Counted from the stretch's first letter, positions 24,578-33,930 are shown. The stretch is 64,000 nt of DNA from AP-15 sp963732095 (GCA_963732095.1 CAVSZA010000048.1:124001-188000), one strand, 5' to 3'. The notes: generated from the letters alone by a model not told the origin. Numbers and translations are program-made.

Positions 24578-25738
24578 ATGTCCGCCGTAAAGATACTTCC
24601 GGAAGCGGTCAGGATCGCCGGTTCCTCCCTGCGTTGCGAGCACGTCTTGCACGTATTCCCGAGTTTTGGGATCGGCGGCGTACCCCTGCGCATGGTTCGC
24701 ATAATCAATCATCTTGGCAAGCAATTCCGCCATACGGTCATCGCGTTGGACAACAATTTCGATGCCGCTGAGGGAGTTGCCGGCGATCTCGACCTCGCGG
24801 TCTTGCCGGTCCGTGGTGTCAAGCGGGGTATGCTGCACAACATGGTGCGTAGCGCTCTTGCACTCCGCCGCCTGCGACCGGATCTCTTGCTCACCTATAA
24901 TTGGGGGGCGATCGAATGGGCGGCGGCCAGCCGGTTCACGCCGGTTTCCAGGCATCTGCATCTGGAAGCCGGTTTCAGCCTGGGCGAGGCGGATTTGCAG
25001 ATTCCGCGCCGGGTACTGTTTCGGCGATGGGCACTTGCCCGCTGTGAACTCGTCGTTGTCCCCTCGCGCCAACTCGAGGATTTGGCGCACCGCGTTTGGC
25101 GACTACCTGTTTCGCGCGTCGTCTATGTCCCAAACGGTGTCGATACCGCGCGTTTCGCTCCCGCGGTTTCTGACGGTGTGCCGGGCTTCACCCGTCGGCC
25201 AGGCGAAATGGTTATCGGCACAATCGCCCCGTTGCGTCTGGAAAAGAACATCGGGCGTCTGCTCCGTGTTTTCGCCATGCTCAAATTTCCGCATCCCGTG
25301 CGTCTGATCATTGCGGGCGACGGGGCCCAGCGGGCCTCGCTCGAACGGCTGGCGGCGGAACTCGGCATTGCTGACCGCGTCATCTTCACGGGGCAGGTTG
25401 TCCCCGAGGCGGTTCTTGGCACGTTTGACATCTTTGCCCTGTCATCCGATACAGAGCAGATGCCGAATGCATTGCTGGAGGCAATGGCGGCGAGCCGGGC
25501 CATTGCAGCGGTCAATGTCGGAGATGTGAAGAAGATCGTGTGCGAAGATAACCGAGAATTCATCGTTGACCGCGATGATGCCACGGCCTTTGCCGAGGCG
25601 CTTACCCGCCTGCTATGTGATCCCGAAAGGCGCCGAGCCGTTGGATGCGCCAATCGTCGGCGAGTGGTCACAGAATTCTCGCAGGAACGGATGTTTTCCG
25701 CTTATTCGCAAATTTTTTTCCCCGGCCGGGCACCCTGA
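24578..25738 (+). CDS. glycosyltransferase family 4 (group 1) protein
   Basis: A GT-B-fold retaining glycosyltransferase, 386 residues from the start used here. HVFPSFGIGGVPLRMVRIIN is the N-terminal Gly-rich strand that binds the acceptor side; IIAGDGAQRASLERLAAELG, RVIFTGQV and MPNALLEAMAA (nucleotide-sugar-binding Glu region) are the C-terminal donor site. The frame is open back to ATG 24455; neither start has a clear ribosome site, and homology only begins about 20 codons after ATG 24578. It probably adds a hexose during polysaccharide or lipid-linked repeat-unit assembly. The asparagine-synthase-like gene starts 18 bases after the stop, suggesting an operon of at least three genes. Confidence 0.82.
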   Translation: MSAVKILPEAVRIAGSSLRCEHVLHVFPSFGIGGVPLRMVRIINHLGKQFRHTVIALDNNFDAAEGVAGDLDLAVLPVRGVKRGMLHNMVRSALALRRLRPDLLLTYNWGAIEWAAASRFTPVSRHLHLEAGFSLGEADLQIPRRVLFRRWALARCELVVVPSRQLEDLAHRVWRLPVSRVVYVPNGVDTARFAPAVSDGVPGFTRRPGEMVIGTIAPLRLEKNIGRLLRVFAMLKFPHPVRLIIAGDGAQRASLERLAAELGIADRVIFTGQVVPEAVLGTFDIFALSSDTEQMPNALLEAMAASRAIAAVNVGDVKKIVCEDNREFIVDRDDATAFAEALTRLLCDPERRRAVGCANRRRVVTEFSQERMFSAYSQIFFPGRAP

Positions 25739-25756
25739 GGGGGAACACGCCGGCGA

Positions 25757-27544
25757 ATGGGCGGCTTTGTTCTCCTACATAGCGCTCCTGGCGAGGACCG
25801 CTCGGCGGCCGAGGCCGCCGCGCTCGCGGCACTCGCCCGAATGGGGATGCCCGCTCCTCGTCTGCTGCAGGGCGAAAATTTTCTGCTGGCGATTTATCCC
25901 AAACGGCAAGCCAGCGAGCCGACGCTCCGGCAATTTCCCAATGGTGATTTTGTCTGCGCGTGCGGCACGCTGATCTACGAAGATATGATCGGCGAGGCGG
26001 CGGCGGCCGCCTTTTATCGCGACTGCCGCGGACGATCCACACCGTGCGACAAGGCGCTGGGCCATTATGCGGTGATCTTGCACAAGGACGGCGAAACCGA
26101 AATCCTGCTGGACGGCTTCGGCGGCTTTCTCGTCTTTTACGACCGGGCACGACGCGTCGCGTCTTCCTCGTTCCTGGCAATAGCTTCGGTCCTCGACCGG
26201 GTGACATTGGGTACTCAAGGCGCTTGCGAGTACGTCTTCAACGGCGTCGTCTCCGGCGATGCTACCGTGTTCGACGAGGTGCTGCTTGCCCCAGTAAACG
26301 CAACGATTGCGGTCGGCAAAGATTGCCTGGAAATCGTCGCCCGTCGGCTCGCTACGCCGGTGACAGTCTCCGCCGAGCCATTCGAGGCGACGATTGAGCA
26401 AAGCATGCAGCTGCTCGACCGCTATTTCGCGGCGGTCGCGGCTAGTTTCGGCGAACGCGTCACCTGCGCTCTTTCCGGCGGCTACGATTCGCGACTTATA
26501 TTGGCGCTGCTCCGCCGTCACGGGATCAGGCCACGGGTCTATGTGTATGGGCCGCCCGGCGACAAGGACGTCGAGCTGGCGCGCGCCATCGCTGAGGGAG
26601 AAGGTTTTGCTCTCGAAATCGTCGACAAGGACCAGCAGCTGGCCGTGACCCCGGGCGAGTTCGGGGCCGTCGCCTACGACAATTTTCTCGCGTCCGACGG
26701 ATATACCTGGAGCGGCATTTTTACGAACGGAGCCGAACGCGCACAGCGCGCCAGCCGTGTGAACGGCAATGCCCTGGCGCTCAATGGCGGTGGGGGCGAG
26801 ATTTGGCGCAATTTTTTTTATCTACTCGACCGGAATTATACCCCGCGTGAGATCCTCTGGTCCTTTTACAGTCAGTTCGATCCCGAGACCTGTACTGCCG
26901 CCTTTGACCAGGAAGACTATTTCCGTCAGCTCGAAGGTAAGCTCGAAACGCTCATTGGCTGCCCGCAGCTTTCGCTGCCGCGCCCCTTGGTCGAGTGGCT
27001 TTATCATTATTTCCGGTGCCGGGCCTGGGATGGGCGTATCAACAACATCAACAATTCTTACGGCTATGTGGCGCTGCCGTTTCTCGAGCCGGCGGTGACC
27101 GAGCATGCCAGCGTCATTCCGATCGCCTGGAAAAACCACGGCGCGTACGAAGCAGAACTGATCCGCCGGGCCGACCCGCGGCTCGCGTCGTATCAGTCGG
27201 GTTACGGCCACGACTTCAGCGGACCGCCGCCGCTGATGCGCCGCCTGACCGACTACGCCACCTATTTGCGTCCCCCTTGGCTGCGGCGCTTTGCTTACCG
27301 CGTTAAAAACCGGGTGCGGCGCCCCGCGGAATGGCCGGACTACCTGCAACAGGAATATCGCGACGCGGCATTGCCGGGCGGCGTCCAAATAATGACCGAG
27401 TTGTTCCAGCTGGACCGGGTCACCGATCCGGCCCAAACCGCCCGGATTTTGTCCCTCGAATATCTGATCAGGCAGTTCGACGGGCGCATTCGGGTCGACT
27501 TTCAGCGCTCACCTTTGCCGGATTGCAAAAAATGTGCGGCATAG
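25757..27544 (+). CDS. asparagine synthase-like amidotransferase lacking the N-terminal Cys
   Basis: A 595-residue protein with the two-domain plan of glutamine-dependent asparagine synthetases: an N-terminal Ntn-type region (about 1-190) and a C-terminal ATP-pyrophosphatase domain with CALSGGYDSRLILALL (PP-loop SGGYDS, about residues 239-244). True AsnB starts Met-Cys-Gly and uses Cys as the glutaminase nucleophile; this protein starts MGGFVLLHS, so the glutaminase is probably inactive or altered. Such relatives modify polysaccharides, peptides or lasso-type products by amide formation. The last 13 bases overlap the start of the canonical AsnB-type gene, so the two are translationally coupled. 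Confidence 0.83.
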   Translation: MGGFVLLHSAPGEDRSAAEAAALAALARMGMPAPRLLQGENFLLAIYPKRQASEPTLRQFPNGDFVCACGTLIYEDMIGEAAAAAFYRDCRGRSTPCDKALGHYAVILHKDGETEILLDGFGGFLVFYDRARRVASSSFLAIASVLDRVTLGTQGACEYVFNGVVSGDATVFDEVLLAPVNATIAVGKDCLEIVARRLATPVTVSAEPFEATIEQSMQLLDRYFAAVAASFGERVTCALSGGYDSRLILALLRRHGIRPRVYVYGPPGDKDVELARAIAEGEGFALEIVDKDQQLAVTPGEFGAVAYDNFLASDGYTWSGIFTNGAERAQRASRVNGNALALNGGGGEIWRNFFYLLDRNYTPREILWSFYSQFDPETCTAAFDQEDYFRQLEGKLETLIGCPQLSLPRPLVEWLYHYFRCRAWDGRINNINNSYGYVALPFLEPAVTEHASVIPIAWKNHGAYEAELIRRADPRLASYQSGYGHDFSGPPPLMRRLTDYATYLRPPWLRRFAYRVKNRVRRPAEWPDYLQQEYRDAALPGGVQIMTELFQLDRVTDPAQTARILSLEYLIRQFDGRIRVDFQRSPLPDCKKCAA

Positions 27545-29469
27545 CCGGGATCTTCGATTTCCGTGGGCGCCGCGATGTCGACGGGATCCTGCTGCATCGG
27601 ATGACCAAAGCCATCGCTCACCGTGGACCGGACGGCGACGGTTTCCACATTGCGCCGGGGATCGGATTAGGGATGCGCCGACTGGCGATCGTCGATCTCG
27701 TCACCGGCGACCAGCCGCAATTCAACGAGGACGGCACGGTTTGCGTCGTCTACAACGGCGAGATCTATAATTTTCAGCCGCTCATGGCGGAGCTGACGGC
27801 GCTCGGCCACGTCTTTCGGACGCGCTCCGACACCGAGGTCGTTGTCCATGCCTGGGAGGAATGGGGCGAGGGGTGTCTCGATCGCTTCAACGGAATGTTC
27901 GCGTTTGCGCTGTGGGACGCGGGGCGGGAAGCGCTGTTCCTGGCGCGCGACCGGCTCGGCGAAAAGCCGCTCTACTACAGCATACTGGGCGACGGTCGGC
28001 TGCTGTTCGCGTCGGAACTGAAGTCGCTGGCGTTGAGCCCGGACATCGACCGGCGGCTCGACCCGCAAGCGATCGAAGAGTTCTTTGCCTACGGTTACAT
28101 ACCGGATCCGCGGTCGATCTATTGCGGCGTGAAGAAGCTCGCGCCGGCGCATTCGCTGCTCGTCAGACGCGGCGAGCCACCGCCGGAGGCGCGCTGCTAC
28201 TGGGATGTGCATTTTGTCGACGGCGGCTCGATTCGCCGCGAAGAGGCCGAGGAGGAGCTGATCGCGCGGCTGCGCGAATCCGTCCGCATGCGGATGATCG
28301 CCGATGTGCCGCTCGGCGCCTTTCTTTCTGGCGGCGTCGATTCGAGCGGCGTCGTGGCGATGATGGCAGGGCTGAAGACCGAGCCGGTCAGTACTTTCTC
28401 GATTGCGTTCGGAGCGAAGGGTTGGGACGAGTCCGCCTACGCCGCCGAAATCGCCCGGCGCTATAGGACCGATCATCACGTCAAAGAGGTCGATCCCAAT
28501 TCCTTCGACCTGCTCGACCGGCTGGCGACGATCTACGACGAACCGTTTGGCGACAGTTCGGCAATCCCGACCTTCCGGGTATGCGAGATGGCGCGGGAGA
28601 ACGTCACGGTGGCGTTGTCCGGGGATGGCGGCGACGAGGTGTTCGCTGGCTATCGCCGTTATCGCTGGCATTGCTTCGAGGAGCGGGTGCGCCGCATCGT
28701 GCCGGCGAGTTTGCGCCATCCATTATTCGGCCTGGCCAGCGCGGTCTACCCAAAGCTCGACTGGGCGCCGCGCCCGTTGCGCGCCAAGGCCACCCTACAG
28801 GAGCTGGCCCGCGATACGATCGAGGCTTATTTCTCGTCCGTCTCGATTTGCGGCACCGAACTCCGCCGCCGGCTGTTCAGTCCAAGCCTCGCGCGCGAGC
28901 TGCAGGGCTACAATGGCATCGAGGTGCTGCGCTCGCATATGCGGCGGTGCGGCAGCGAGGACCCGCTGTCGCAGGTGCAATACGCCGATTTCAAGACCTA
29001 TCTGCCCGGTGACATTCTGACCAAGGTCGATCGCGCCAGCATGGCGAATTCGCTAGAAGCGCGGGTTCCGCTGCTCGACCATACGCTGGTCGAGTGGGCG
29101 GCGGGGCTGCCGTCGTATTTCAAACTGCACGGCCGCGAGGGGAAGCAAATCTTCAAGACGGCGCTCGAACCGCATGTGGCGAGGGAAATCCTCTACCGCC
29201 CGAAGCAGGGTTTCGCCGTACCGCTTGCCGCATGGTTCCGTGGCCCGCTGCGCCGGCGCCTGCGCGACACGTTGCTGGGACCGGTGCTGCACGAGTCGGG
29301 CTTGTTCGACACCGGCAAAATCGCCACCCTGCTCGAGCAGCACCAGTCGGGCGCGCGCGACCACAGCGCCGCTCTGTGGACCTTGTCGATGATGGAATCG
29401 TTTCTGCGGCAGGTGGAGGGCGGCCGCCCCACCGAACCGGCGCCGCAGACCGCCGACACGATGGCCTGA
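27532..29469 (+). CDS. asnB: asparagine synthase (glutamine-hydrolysing), exopolysaccharide-cluster type
   Basis: A 645-residue class II glutamine amidotransferase. MCGIAGIFDF has the processed Cys nucleophile, RGPDGDG and VYNGEIYN the glutamine site, AFLSGGVDSSGVVA the ATP PP-loop (around residue 266), and ALSGDGGDEVFAGYRRYR the conserved aspartate-activation region. It closely resembles the amidotransferases of PEP-CTERM/exosortase A polysaccharide clusters, though no exosortase gene is visible here. It starts inside the end of the preceding asparagine-synthase-like gene (ATG 27532). Likely role: amidation of a sugar acid or a building block of the surface polymer, rather than bulk asparagine synthesis. 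Confidence 0.9.
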   Translation: MCGIAGIFDFRGRRDVDGILLHRMTKAIAHRGPDGDGFHIAPGIGLGMRRLAIVDLVTGDQPQFNEDGTVCVVYNGEIYNFQPLMAELTALGHVFRTRSDTEVVVHAWEEWGEGCLDRFNGMFAFALWDAGREALFLARDRLGEKPLYYSILGDGRLLFASELKSLALSPDIDRRLDPQAIEEFFAYGYIPDPRSIYCGVKKLAPAHSLLVRRGEPPPEARCYWDVHFVDGGSIRREEAEEELIARLRESVRMRMIADVPLGAFLSGGVDSSGVVAMMAGLKTEPVSTFSIAFGAKGWDESAYAAEIARRYRTDHHVKEVDPNSFDLLDRLATIYDEPFGDSSAIPTFRVCEMARENVTVALSGDGGDEVFAGYRRYRWHCFEERVRRIVPASLRHPLFGLASAVYPKLDWAPRPLRAKATLQELARDTIEAYFSSVSICGTELRRRLFSPSLARELQGYNGIEVLRSHMRRCGSEDPLSQVQYADFKTYLPGDILTKVDRASMANSLEARVPLLDHTLVEWAAGLPSYFKLHGREGKQIFKTALEPHVAREILYRPKQGFAVPLAAWFRGPLRRRLRDTLLGPVLHESGLFDTGKIATLLEQHQSGARDHSAALWTLSMMESFLRQVEGGRPTEPAPQTADTMA

Positions 29470-29773
29470 GGTCGTCCTGCTGGCGCAAACCGCCCCGCCG
29501 GCCGATTTCCGTAGCGATCCCCGGAGCCCACCAGGATAGAGCAAAAGTTCCTGACGCGTTGCTTGGCAGCGATGTGGTGCCAGATGGCATACTTCACGGC
29601 TCTGCAAGAAGCCGAAAATAGCTTCAATAATCCCAACCAAACGTCCGTCATCTCTCATAACGCATGAAACTCACGACGCTCTTCGGAGGAGCAAGAGCGA
29701 GAGCGGCGCCCTCGCTGAACCGCCGCTCTCTCACTTCATGGTATGCTGTGCAGATACGACAACGGAGGCATAG
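29470..29773. other. intergenic with a 10-bp stem-loop
   Basis: About 300 bases without a convincing gene. GAGAGCGGCG (29699-29708) pairs perfectly with CGCCGCTCTC (29721-29730) around a 12-base loop, 44 bases before the next gene. No T-run follows, so it is not an obvious intrinsic terminator; a leader hairpin or a protein-binding site is possible. Confidence 0.45.
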
Positions 29774-30206
29774 ATGGCCCAATCGCACTTCGACATCGAC
29801 ACTGCTCTCAAGGCAGAACAAGAACGCCTTACCTCACGGAAGCAGGAACTCGAAACCGAGCTTTCCGAGATCAACAGCAGGCTGGCTCGCATCACCCGCT
29901 ACTTCACGGACGAACCACAGCCATCATCCCGAACTCTCGCCATCGAGCCCGCGAAGAGGAGACAGACACCCGCGCGGTTTTGTGCAGCAAACTCTTCTGA
30001 AAACAATAACCGAGCATCCTCAAGGCCTCTCAAGAGGCGAGATTATAAACTTGCTCGCCGCAGAAGGGATCGGCGAGCAGTCGGTATCGAACAGTCTCAG
30101 CGCCCTTGTAGAAGCAAGAAAGGTCCTCCTCCCACAAAGCAGAGGAGGCAAGTATCTCTCCACAGCAGCGGAGGTGCCGACCGCACCGGATCAGCCGAGC
30201 TCATGA
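29774..30206 (+). pseudogene. coiled-coil plus winged-helix-like protein, frameshifted
   Basis: ATG 29774 (GGAGG upstream) begins a charged coiled coil (LKAEQERLTSRKQELETELS). After about 65 codons the homologous frame shifts, continuing FVQQTLLKTITEHPQGLSRG, EIINLLAAEGIGEQSVSNSL and SALVEARKVLLPQ, a winged helix-turn-helix-like module with a basic tail. Removing one C from the CCC run at 29969-29971 yields a single protein of about 143 residues. It is probably a small DNA-binding protein. The function is unknown; a sequencing indel is as likely as true decay. Confidence 0.6.
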
Positions 30207-30545
30207 ATCCCACCTGGCTATCTGCCATTCTTTAATTATGGCGACGACATCATTGGCCATTCTGCTTTGGCTGACCCGCAGCGGAATGGCGGAGCAGAAG
30301 ACGTTATTGGGATCATAGTGCCGCTTGGCTCTGGTGAGCCGTTCGGCATTGCCGGCCCCAGTTTTTCAGCACACGGTCTGCTTCACCAACCGAGAAGCTC
30401 CGAATATCCACCAGGAAAGGCCATCAAAGCCATGAAGAGTAGTTCGCGCCCACTCGCGATACCGTTCCTCCGCGAGCTTGTCCGAACGATCGGCGAAGGT
30501 GGCGAGGATCTCGACGAGTACATGGCCGCGGCAGCGTGCCTATGC
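30201..30545 (-). pseudogene. FAD-linked oxidase (berberine-bridge type), degraded C-terminal fragment
   Basis: The end of the minus-strand reading is unmistakable: NAERLTRAKRHYDPNNVFCS followed by AIPL is the BBE-domain C-terminus of FAD-dependent oxidases. Upstream pieces lie in different frames: EILATFADRSDKLAEERYRE, then FPGGYSELLG, then GEADRVLKNWG. At least three frame changes are needed, and the FAD-binding domain is absent, so unlike other lesions in the window this one is not repaired by a single base. It is a decayed gene, and it joins an acetyltransferase head at about 30545. Confidence 0.6.
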
Positions 30546-30636
30546 GATCGATATAGGGGTGATAGGCTTGGTCCACGATCTCTGCAATTGCGGAGGAGTC
30601 GGCAGCGGTCGCAGGCCGGATGCGAGGTTCGTTCAT
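30546..30636 (-). pseudogene. GNAT acetyltransferase, N-terminal fragment
   Basis: From an ATG at 30636 the frame reads MNEPRIRPATAADSSAIAEI followed by VDQAYHPYIDRIG, the classic first helix and strand of a GNAT acetyltransferase. It then leaves any recognisable homology near 30550, where the oxidase remnant starts. It is only about 30 residues and therefore non-functional. It lies just upstream of, and divergent from, the PLP-enzyme gene. Confidence 0.5.
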
Positions 30637-30787
30637 CACCGATCCCTACGGCGCCGTCTCGCCAACTGCGAGAGGCTTGACCGGATCCCTCTCGACACCT
30701 AATGGCGGTCGCCGCGGACCTCTTCGTCGATGTCTTGTCAGCCGATGGGCGGCGCCCGCTGATGTGGCTAGCGTAAGGAGAAATCGG

Positions 30788-32037
30788 ATGGGCGTCGATC
30801 GCTTTGGCAACCCGCATGCGCCGAATCTATCCTATGCGCGCGGCGGGACCCTGCGCAGCACTGAGGACGATTTCCGAAAATTGCAACAGGCGTGGACGCT
30901 GATCCGCAAGCGCGGCCTGGGTAGCGTATACATTTTCACTGGGCTCGATCACGCGCTGCCGCTCGCGACCGAGGAACTCCAATTCGCCGATGACGAAATC
31001 GCGCCGGCGCTGTCCTTCGAGCGGCTTAAAGAGTTAGCACTCGATCACCTGGGTGGCTCTCCCGAAACCGACGACGTCGCGGTGTTCAATCGCCTGACGG
31101 GCGCGACGATGGCAACCCATCTGACCTTGGTCAAGCCGGGCGACGCCGTAATTGGCGTTTCGGCGAGCCACAGCCATCCCTCCGTCGTGCGCGCCGCCGG
31201 GCATGTCGGCGCACGGTTTATCGACACGGGCGGGCTTGGTGCGTTTCGAGAGGCGATCGCGACCGAGCGCTCGGTAGGCCTCGTCGTGTTGACCCGTCTT
31301 GCTGTGACCTACGACCTGCTGCCGCTCGACGCGATCGAGACGATCGTCAGGCTCGCGCACGACAAGGGCTCCCTCGTCTATGTCGACGATGCTGGCGGCG
31401 CGCGGGTTGGTCCTGCCGCTTTCGGTCAGCCGCGGATGCTGGAGCTCGGGGTCGATCTCGGGGCGATCGGTCTCGACAAATACGGCACATCAGGGCCGCG
31501 CCTTGGTCTGCTCGCGGGAAAAAAGGATCTGGTCGGCCGGATCCGGGTGAAAGGCTTCGAGTTCGGCATGGAAGCCCGGCAGATGCTCTACCCGGCGGTG
31601 GTGCGGACACTCGAACAATACAACCCGGCGCGAGTTCGAGCGCTGATCGCGACGACGAAACAGATTGCCGGCGAGCTCCGTCCGCTGCTCGGCAACCGGC
31701 TGCGTGAAACGCCGACAACCGCTCAGATCTGCGCCGACGACATCCTCGAAATCGCGATGGAACGCGGGCGCGTACGCGAACCGCCGGTGGTCCCTTACGA
31801 AGCCTCGGCCGCGCTGTCGATGTTCCTCCTCAGGGACTACGGCATGCTGATGGTGCATTTCGTTGGGGTACCGCCGGGGACAGCAGATCTCCTGGTTAAA
31901 TTCGTGCCGCCGGAGACGCTGGAACGCTTTGGCGGCGCCCGCAAATATGCTGAGGCAGTGAACAACTCGCTGACTGGGCTCGGCTCCAAAAGCCGGAGGA
32001 GTTTCGCGAGCTGCTGCTCGGCTACGGAGGGGACTGA
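30788..32037 (+). CDS. SelA-like PLP-dependent enzyme, frameshift near the C-terminus
   Basis: About 415 residues of the fold-type I PLP superfamily related to selenocysteine synthase SelA and SelA-like ammonia-lyases. FNRLTGATMATHLTLVKPGD forms the phosphate-binding start, GSLVYVDDAGGARVGP carries the pyridine-nitrogen Asp, and LGAIGLDKYGTSGPRLGLLA the candidate Schiff-base Lys. ATG 30788 has AGGAG seven bases upstream. Near 31981 one base appears to be missing: the adjacent frame gives LQKPEEFRELLLGYGGD and TGA 32035-32037, a natural end. Without that correction the frame runs on to 32287. The substrate is unknown; no selD, selB or tRNA-Sec gene is present, so a role in selenocysteine synthesis is unlikely. 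Confidence 0.75.
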
Positions 32038-32234
32038 TGCACTCCAAGAGATGGGTTGCCGCGCTCTTGTCGTCTTGGCGGTCGCCCGCGTGCGCGAAAG
32101 GGGACACGCGCAATGCCGGAGCCCCTTACGCGCCCTACTCGCCGGAGAACAACGGGAATATGCACGACAGTGGCGGAGGAGGCGGGGGTGGCGTAGCTTG
32201 GGGGTGTGGAACAGCGGCGGGCGGTGCGGGCTGA
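32037..32234 (+). CDS. small Gly-rich protein, possibly a lipoprotein, coupled to the PLP enzyme
   Basis: A 65-codon frame whose ATG overlaps the restored TGA of the PLP enzyme (TGATG), a hallmark of translational coupling. It starts MHSKRWVAALL, has Cys near residue 19 (SPACAKGDTRN) and a GGGGGGG run later. The hydrophobic stretch is interrupted by SSWRS in this frame, while the neighbouring frame reads ALVVLAVAR, so a pair of compensating indels may hide a lipoprotein signal. No family is recognised. It could also be chance. Confidence 0.35.
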   Translation: MHSKRWVAALLSSWRSPACAKGDTRNAGAPYAPYSPENNGNMHDSGGGGGGGVAWGCGTAAGGAG

Positions 32235-32623
32235 TTTCGGCCGCGCGGCTGCAGGCCGGTCTGAAGATGCAGAAGGGTTACGACTGATAAATAGACGCGT
32301 CCCAATTGCCGCGATCATAATACGCTGCACCATCGATCAGCTATCGACACGTTGGTTGTTGAGAATGCGGCGGCGGGCTTAAACTTGGGCTGACGCCGGT
32401 CGGGGCGATCTTGCGAGGTATGATGGCTGATCGCAAATTTCGCGAGCAGGTGCCCGCTGCCGATTTCCAGTTCATTCCGAACGGGCAGGGAGCCTGACCC
32501 CACAGGAGTGTTGACGGCGCTGGCGGAGGTGCGGCCCATTATCGATCGGCGGGCGGGCGATTAGTGGGAGGCGTGACCAAGAACCCAGAACCCGCAGATT
32601 TCTTGGAAAGGCGAAGTAATCGC
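32235..32623. other. intergenic, no gene recognised
   Basis: Short open stretches only (for example one starting near 32420 and stopping after about 25 codons). The frame of uppP is open back to GTG 32564. I see no terminator with a T-run. Confidence 0.35.
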
Positions 32624-33496
32624 GTGGATAGCCATTGTACCAACGGCATCGACACGGGATTCGTCGCGCTCGGCTATGCGAAGGTGGCCGTGCTTGGCGT
32701 CGTTCAAGGCATTACCGAGCTGATGCCGATCTCCTCGACGGCGCATATGCGCATTGTACCCGCACTCTTGGGCTGGCCGGACCCGGGGTCCGCCTTTTCG
32801 GCGGCTATGCAGCTCGCCGCCTTGGCGGCGGTCATCAGCTATTTCTGGCGGGAGGTTCGGGACCTCGTCTTCGGGTCGTTATCGGCTATCGCACGCCGCG
32901 ACTACTACGATCGTTCATTTGTACTCGCTGTCGGCATCGTGATCGGCACCATACCTATCGGGATTGCCGGGCTTGCGCTCGCCAAGACACTCAATACTTG
33001 CGGCTCGCCGCTGCGGAGCCTCGTTGTGGTGGGTCTGGCTTGCATCGTCATGGCGCTGCTGCTCGCGATCGCGGAAGTCGCAGCGCGCCACCAGCGCCCT
33101 TTCGAGCGCGTGGGGCTCCTCGACTGCCTCGTTGTCGGCATCGCACAGGTCGGGGCTCTGATCCCCGGCGTCTCGCGCTCGGGCTCGACCCTGACGGCGG
33201 CCCTCTTCCTCGGCTTCAAACGCGAGGACGCCGCGCGTTTCTCCTTCCTGCTCGGATTGCCGGCAATCGCGCTGGCCGGCCTCAAGGAATTGGCGGAGCT
33301 GCGGCACGCCGGCCTCGATGCGCATGGCTGGTCGGTGCTGATCTTGGGGCTCGTCGTCGCGAGCCTCTCGTCTTTTCTCGCAATCTGGGCCCTCTTGCGC
33401 ATCCTCGAACGCTTCGCAGCCTGGCCATTCGTCGTCTACCGCGCTTTGCTCGGCGCCGTATTGATCGCGGGCGTTGCGACCGGCTGGCTCGGTTGA
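32624..33496 (+). CDS. uppP: undecaprenyl-diphosphate phosphatase
   Basis: About 290 residues, an integral inner-membrane enzyme that recycles undecaprenyl diphosphate to the monophosphate carrier for peptidoglycan and polysaccharide assembly. LGVVQGITELMPISSTAHM has the conserved (E/Q)GxTE and PxSSxxH catalytic elements, and LIPGVSRSGSTLTAAL the PGxSRSGxT motif with the catalytic Arg and Ser. Around eight membrane segments are visible. GTG 32624 gives an N-terminus closest to family length; GTG 32564 is also in frame and neither has a strong ribosome site. It confers bacitracin tolerance when overproduced in other bacteria. It converges on a pirin remnant. Confidence 0.87.
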   Translation: MDSHCTNGIDTGFVALGYAKVAVLGVVQGITELMPISSTAHMRIVPALLGWPDPGSAFSAAMQLAALAAVISYFWREVRDLVFGSLSAIARRDYYDRSFVLAVGIVIGTIPIGIAGLALAKTLNTCGSPLRSLVVVGLACIVMALLLAIAEVAARHQRPFERVGLLDCLVVGIAQVGALIPGVSRSGSTLTAALFLGFKREDAARFSFLLGLPAIALAGLKELAELRHAGLDAHGWSVLILGLVVASLSSFLAIWALLRILERFAAWPFVVYRALLGAVLIAGVATGWLG

Positions 33497-33503
33497 CCGA
33501 GCC
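33486..33503. terminator. palindrome overlapping the uppP stop
   Basis: GGCTCGGT (33486-33493) and ACCGAGCC (33496-33503) form an 8-bp perfect palindrome around TG; the uppP stop codon TGA (33494-33496) lies in its centre. It sits between convergent uppP and the pirin remnant and could serve both, though no long T-run follows. Confidence 0.3.
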
Positions 33504-33505
33504 TC

Positions 33506-33860
33506 TTACTGCACCTCGATCTGGCCGAACCGTCCGGCCCGATAGTCCTCGGATGGCCTCGGCGACCTCGCGCTCGGAAGTCATCACGAATGGCCGGTAC
33601 TCCACGACGGGCTCACGCAGCGGAGCGCCGGTGAGCAGCAAAGCCTGCGCACGCTCACTCGCCTTGAAATGCACAGAGTTCCCGTCGCCGAGGATCACGT
33701 GCTGTCCTTCCTTTACTTCGCGACCACCAACGCGCGCCGCTCCTTCGAACACATATCGTAGGCGGCGTGATCCGCCGGAAACGGCACGTCGACGGAGGCG
33801 CCCGGCGCGGAAAATCCAGCGCAGATAGTCGATCGATGTGCGCGTCTCGATGACGGCTCC
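33506..33860 (-). pseudogene. pirin-family cupin, C-terminal fragment with several frameshifts
   Basis: Three frames together give a pirin C-terminal cupin: TSIDYLRW, then SAPGASVDVPFPADHAAY, then VFEGAARVGGREV and GQHVILGDGNSVHFKA up to YRPFVMTSEREVAEAIR, and finally DYRAGRFGQIEVQ before TAA at 33506-33508. The N-terminal, metal-binding cupin half is absent and at least two frame changes are required, so it is non-functional. It is divergent from the DOPA-dioxygenase-like gene. Confidence 0.6.
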
Positions 33861-33930
33861 TGCATCGACTCGCGGGTATCGCTGTGCAAAAATGGCGCAT
33901 GCCGCGGCAACCTGCAGGGAGCGCAGCCCA

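Noticed and set aside
30788..32037. True selenocysteine synthase (selA)
   Set aside because: No selD, selB, tRNA-Sec or UGA-containing selenoprotein gene is near, and the protein is closer to the SelA-like family of other PLP enzymes.
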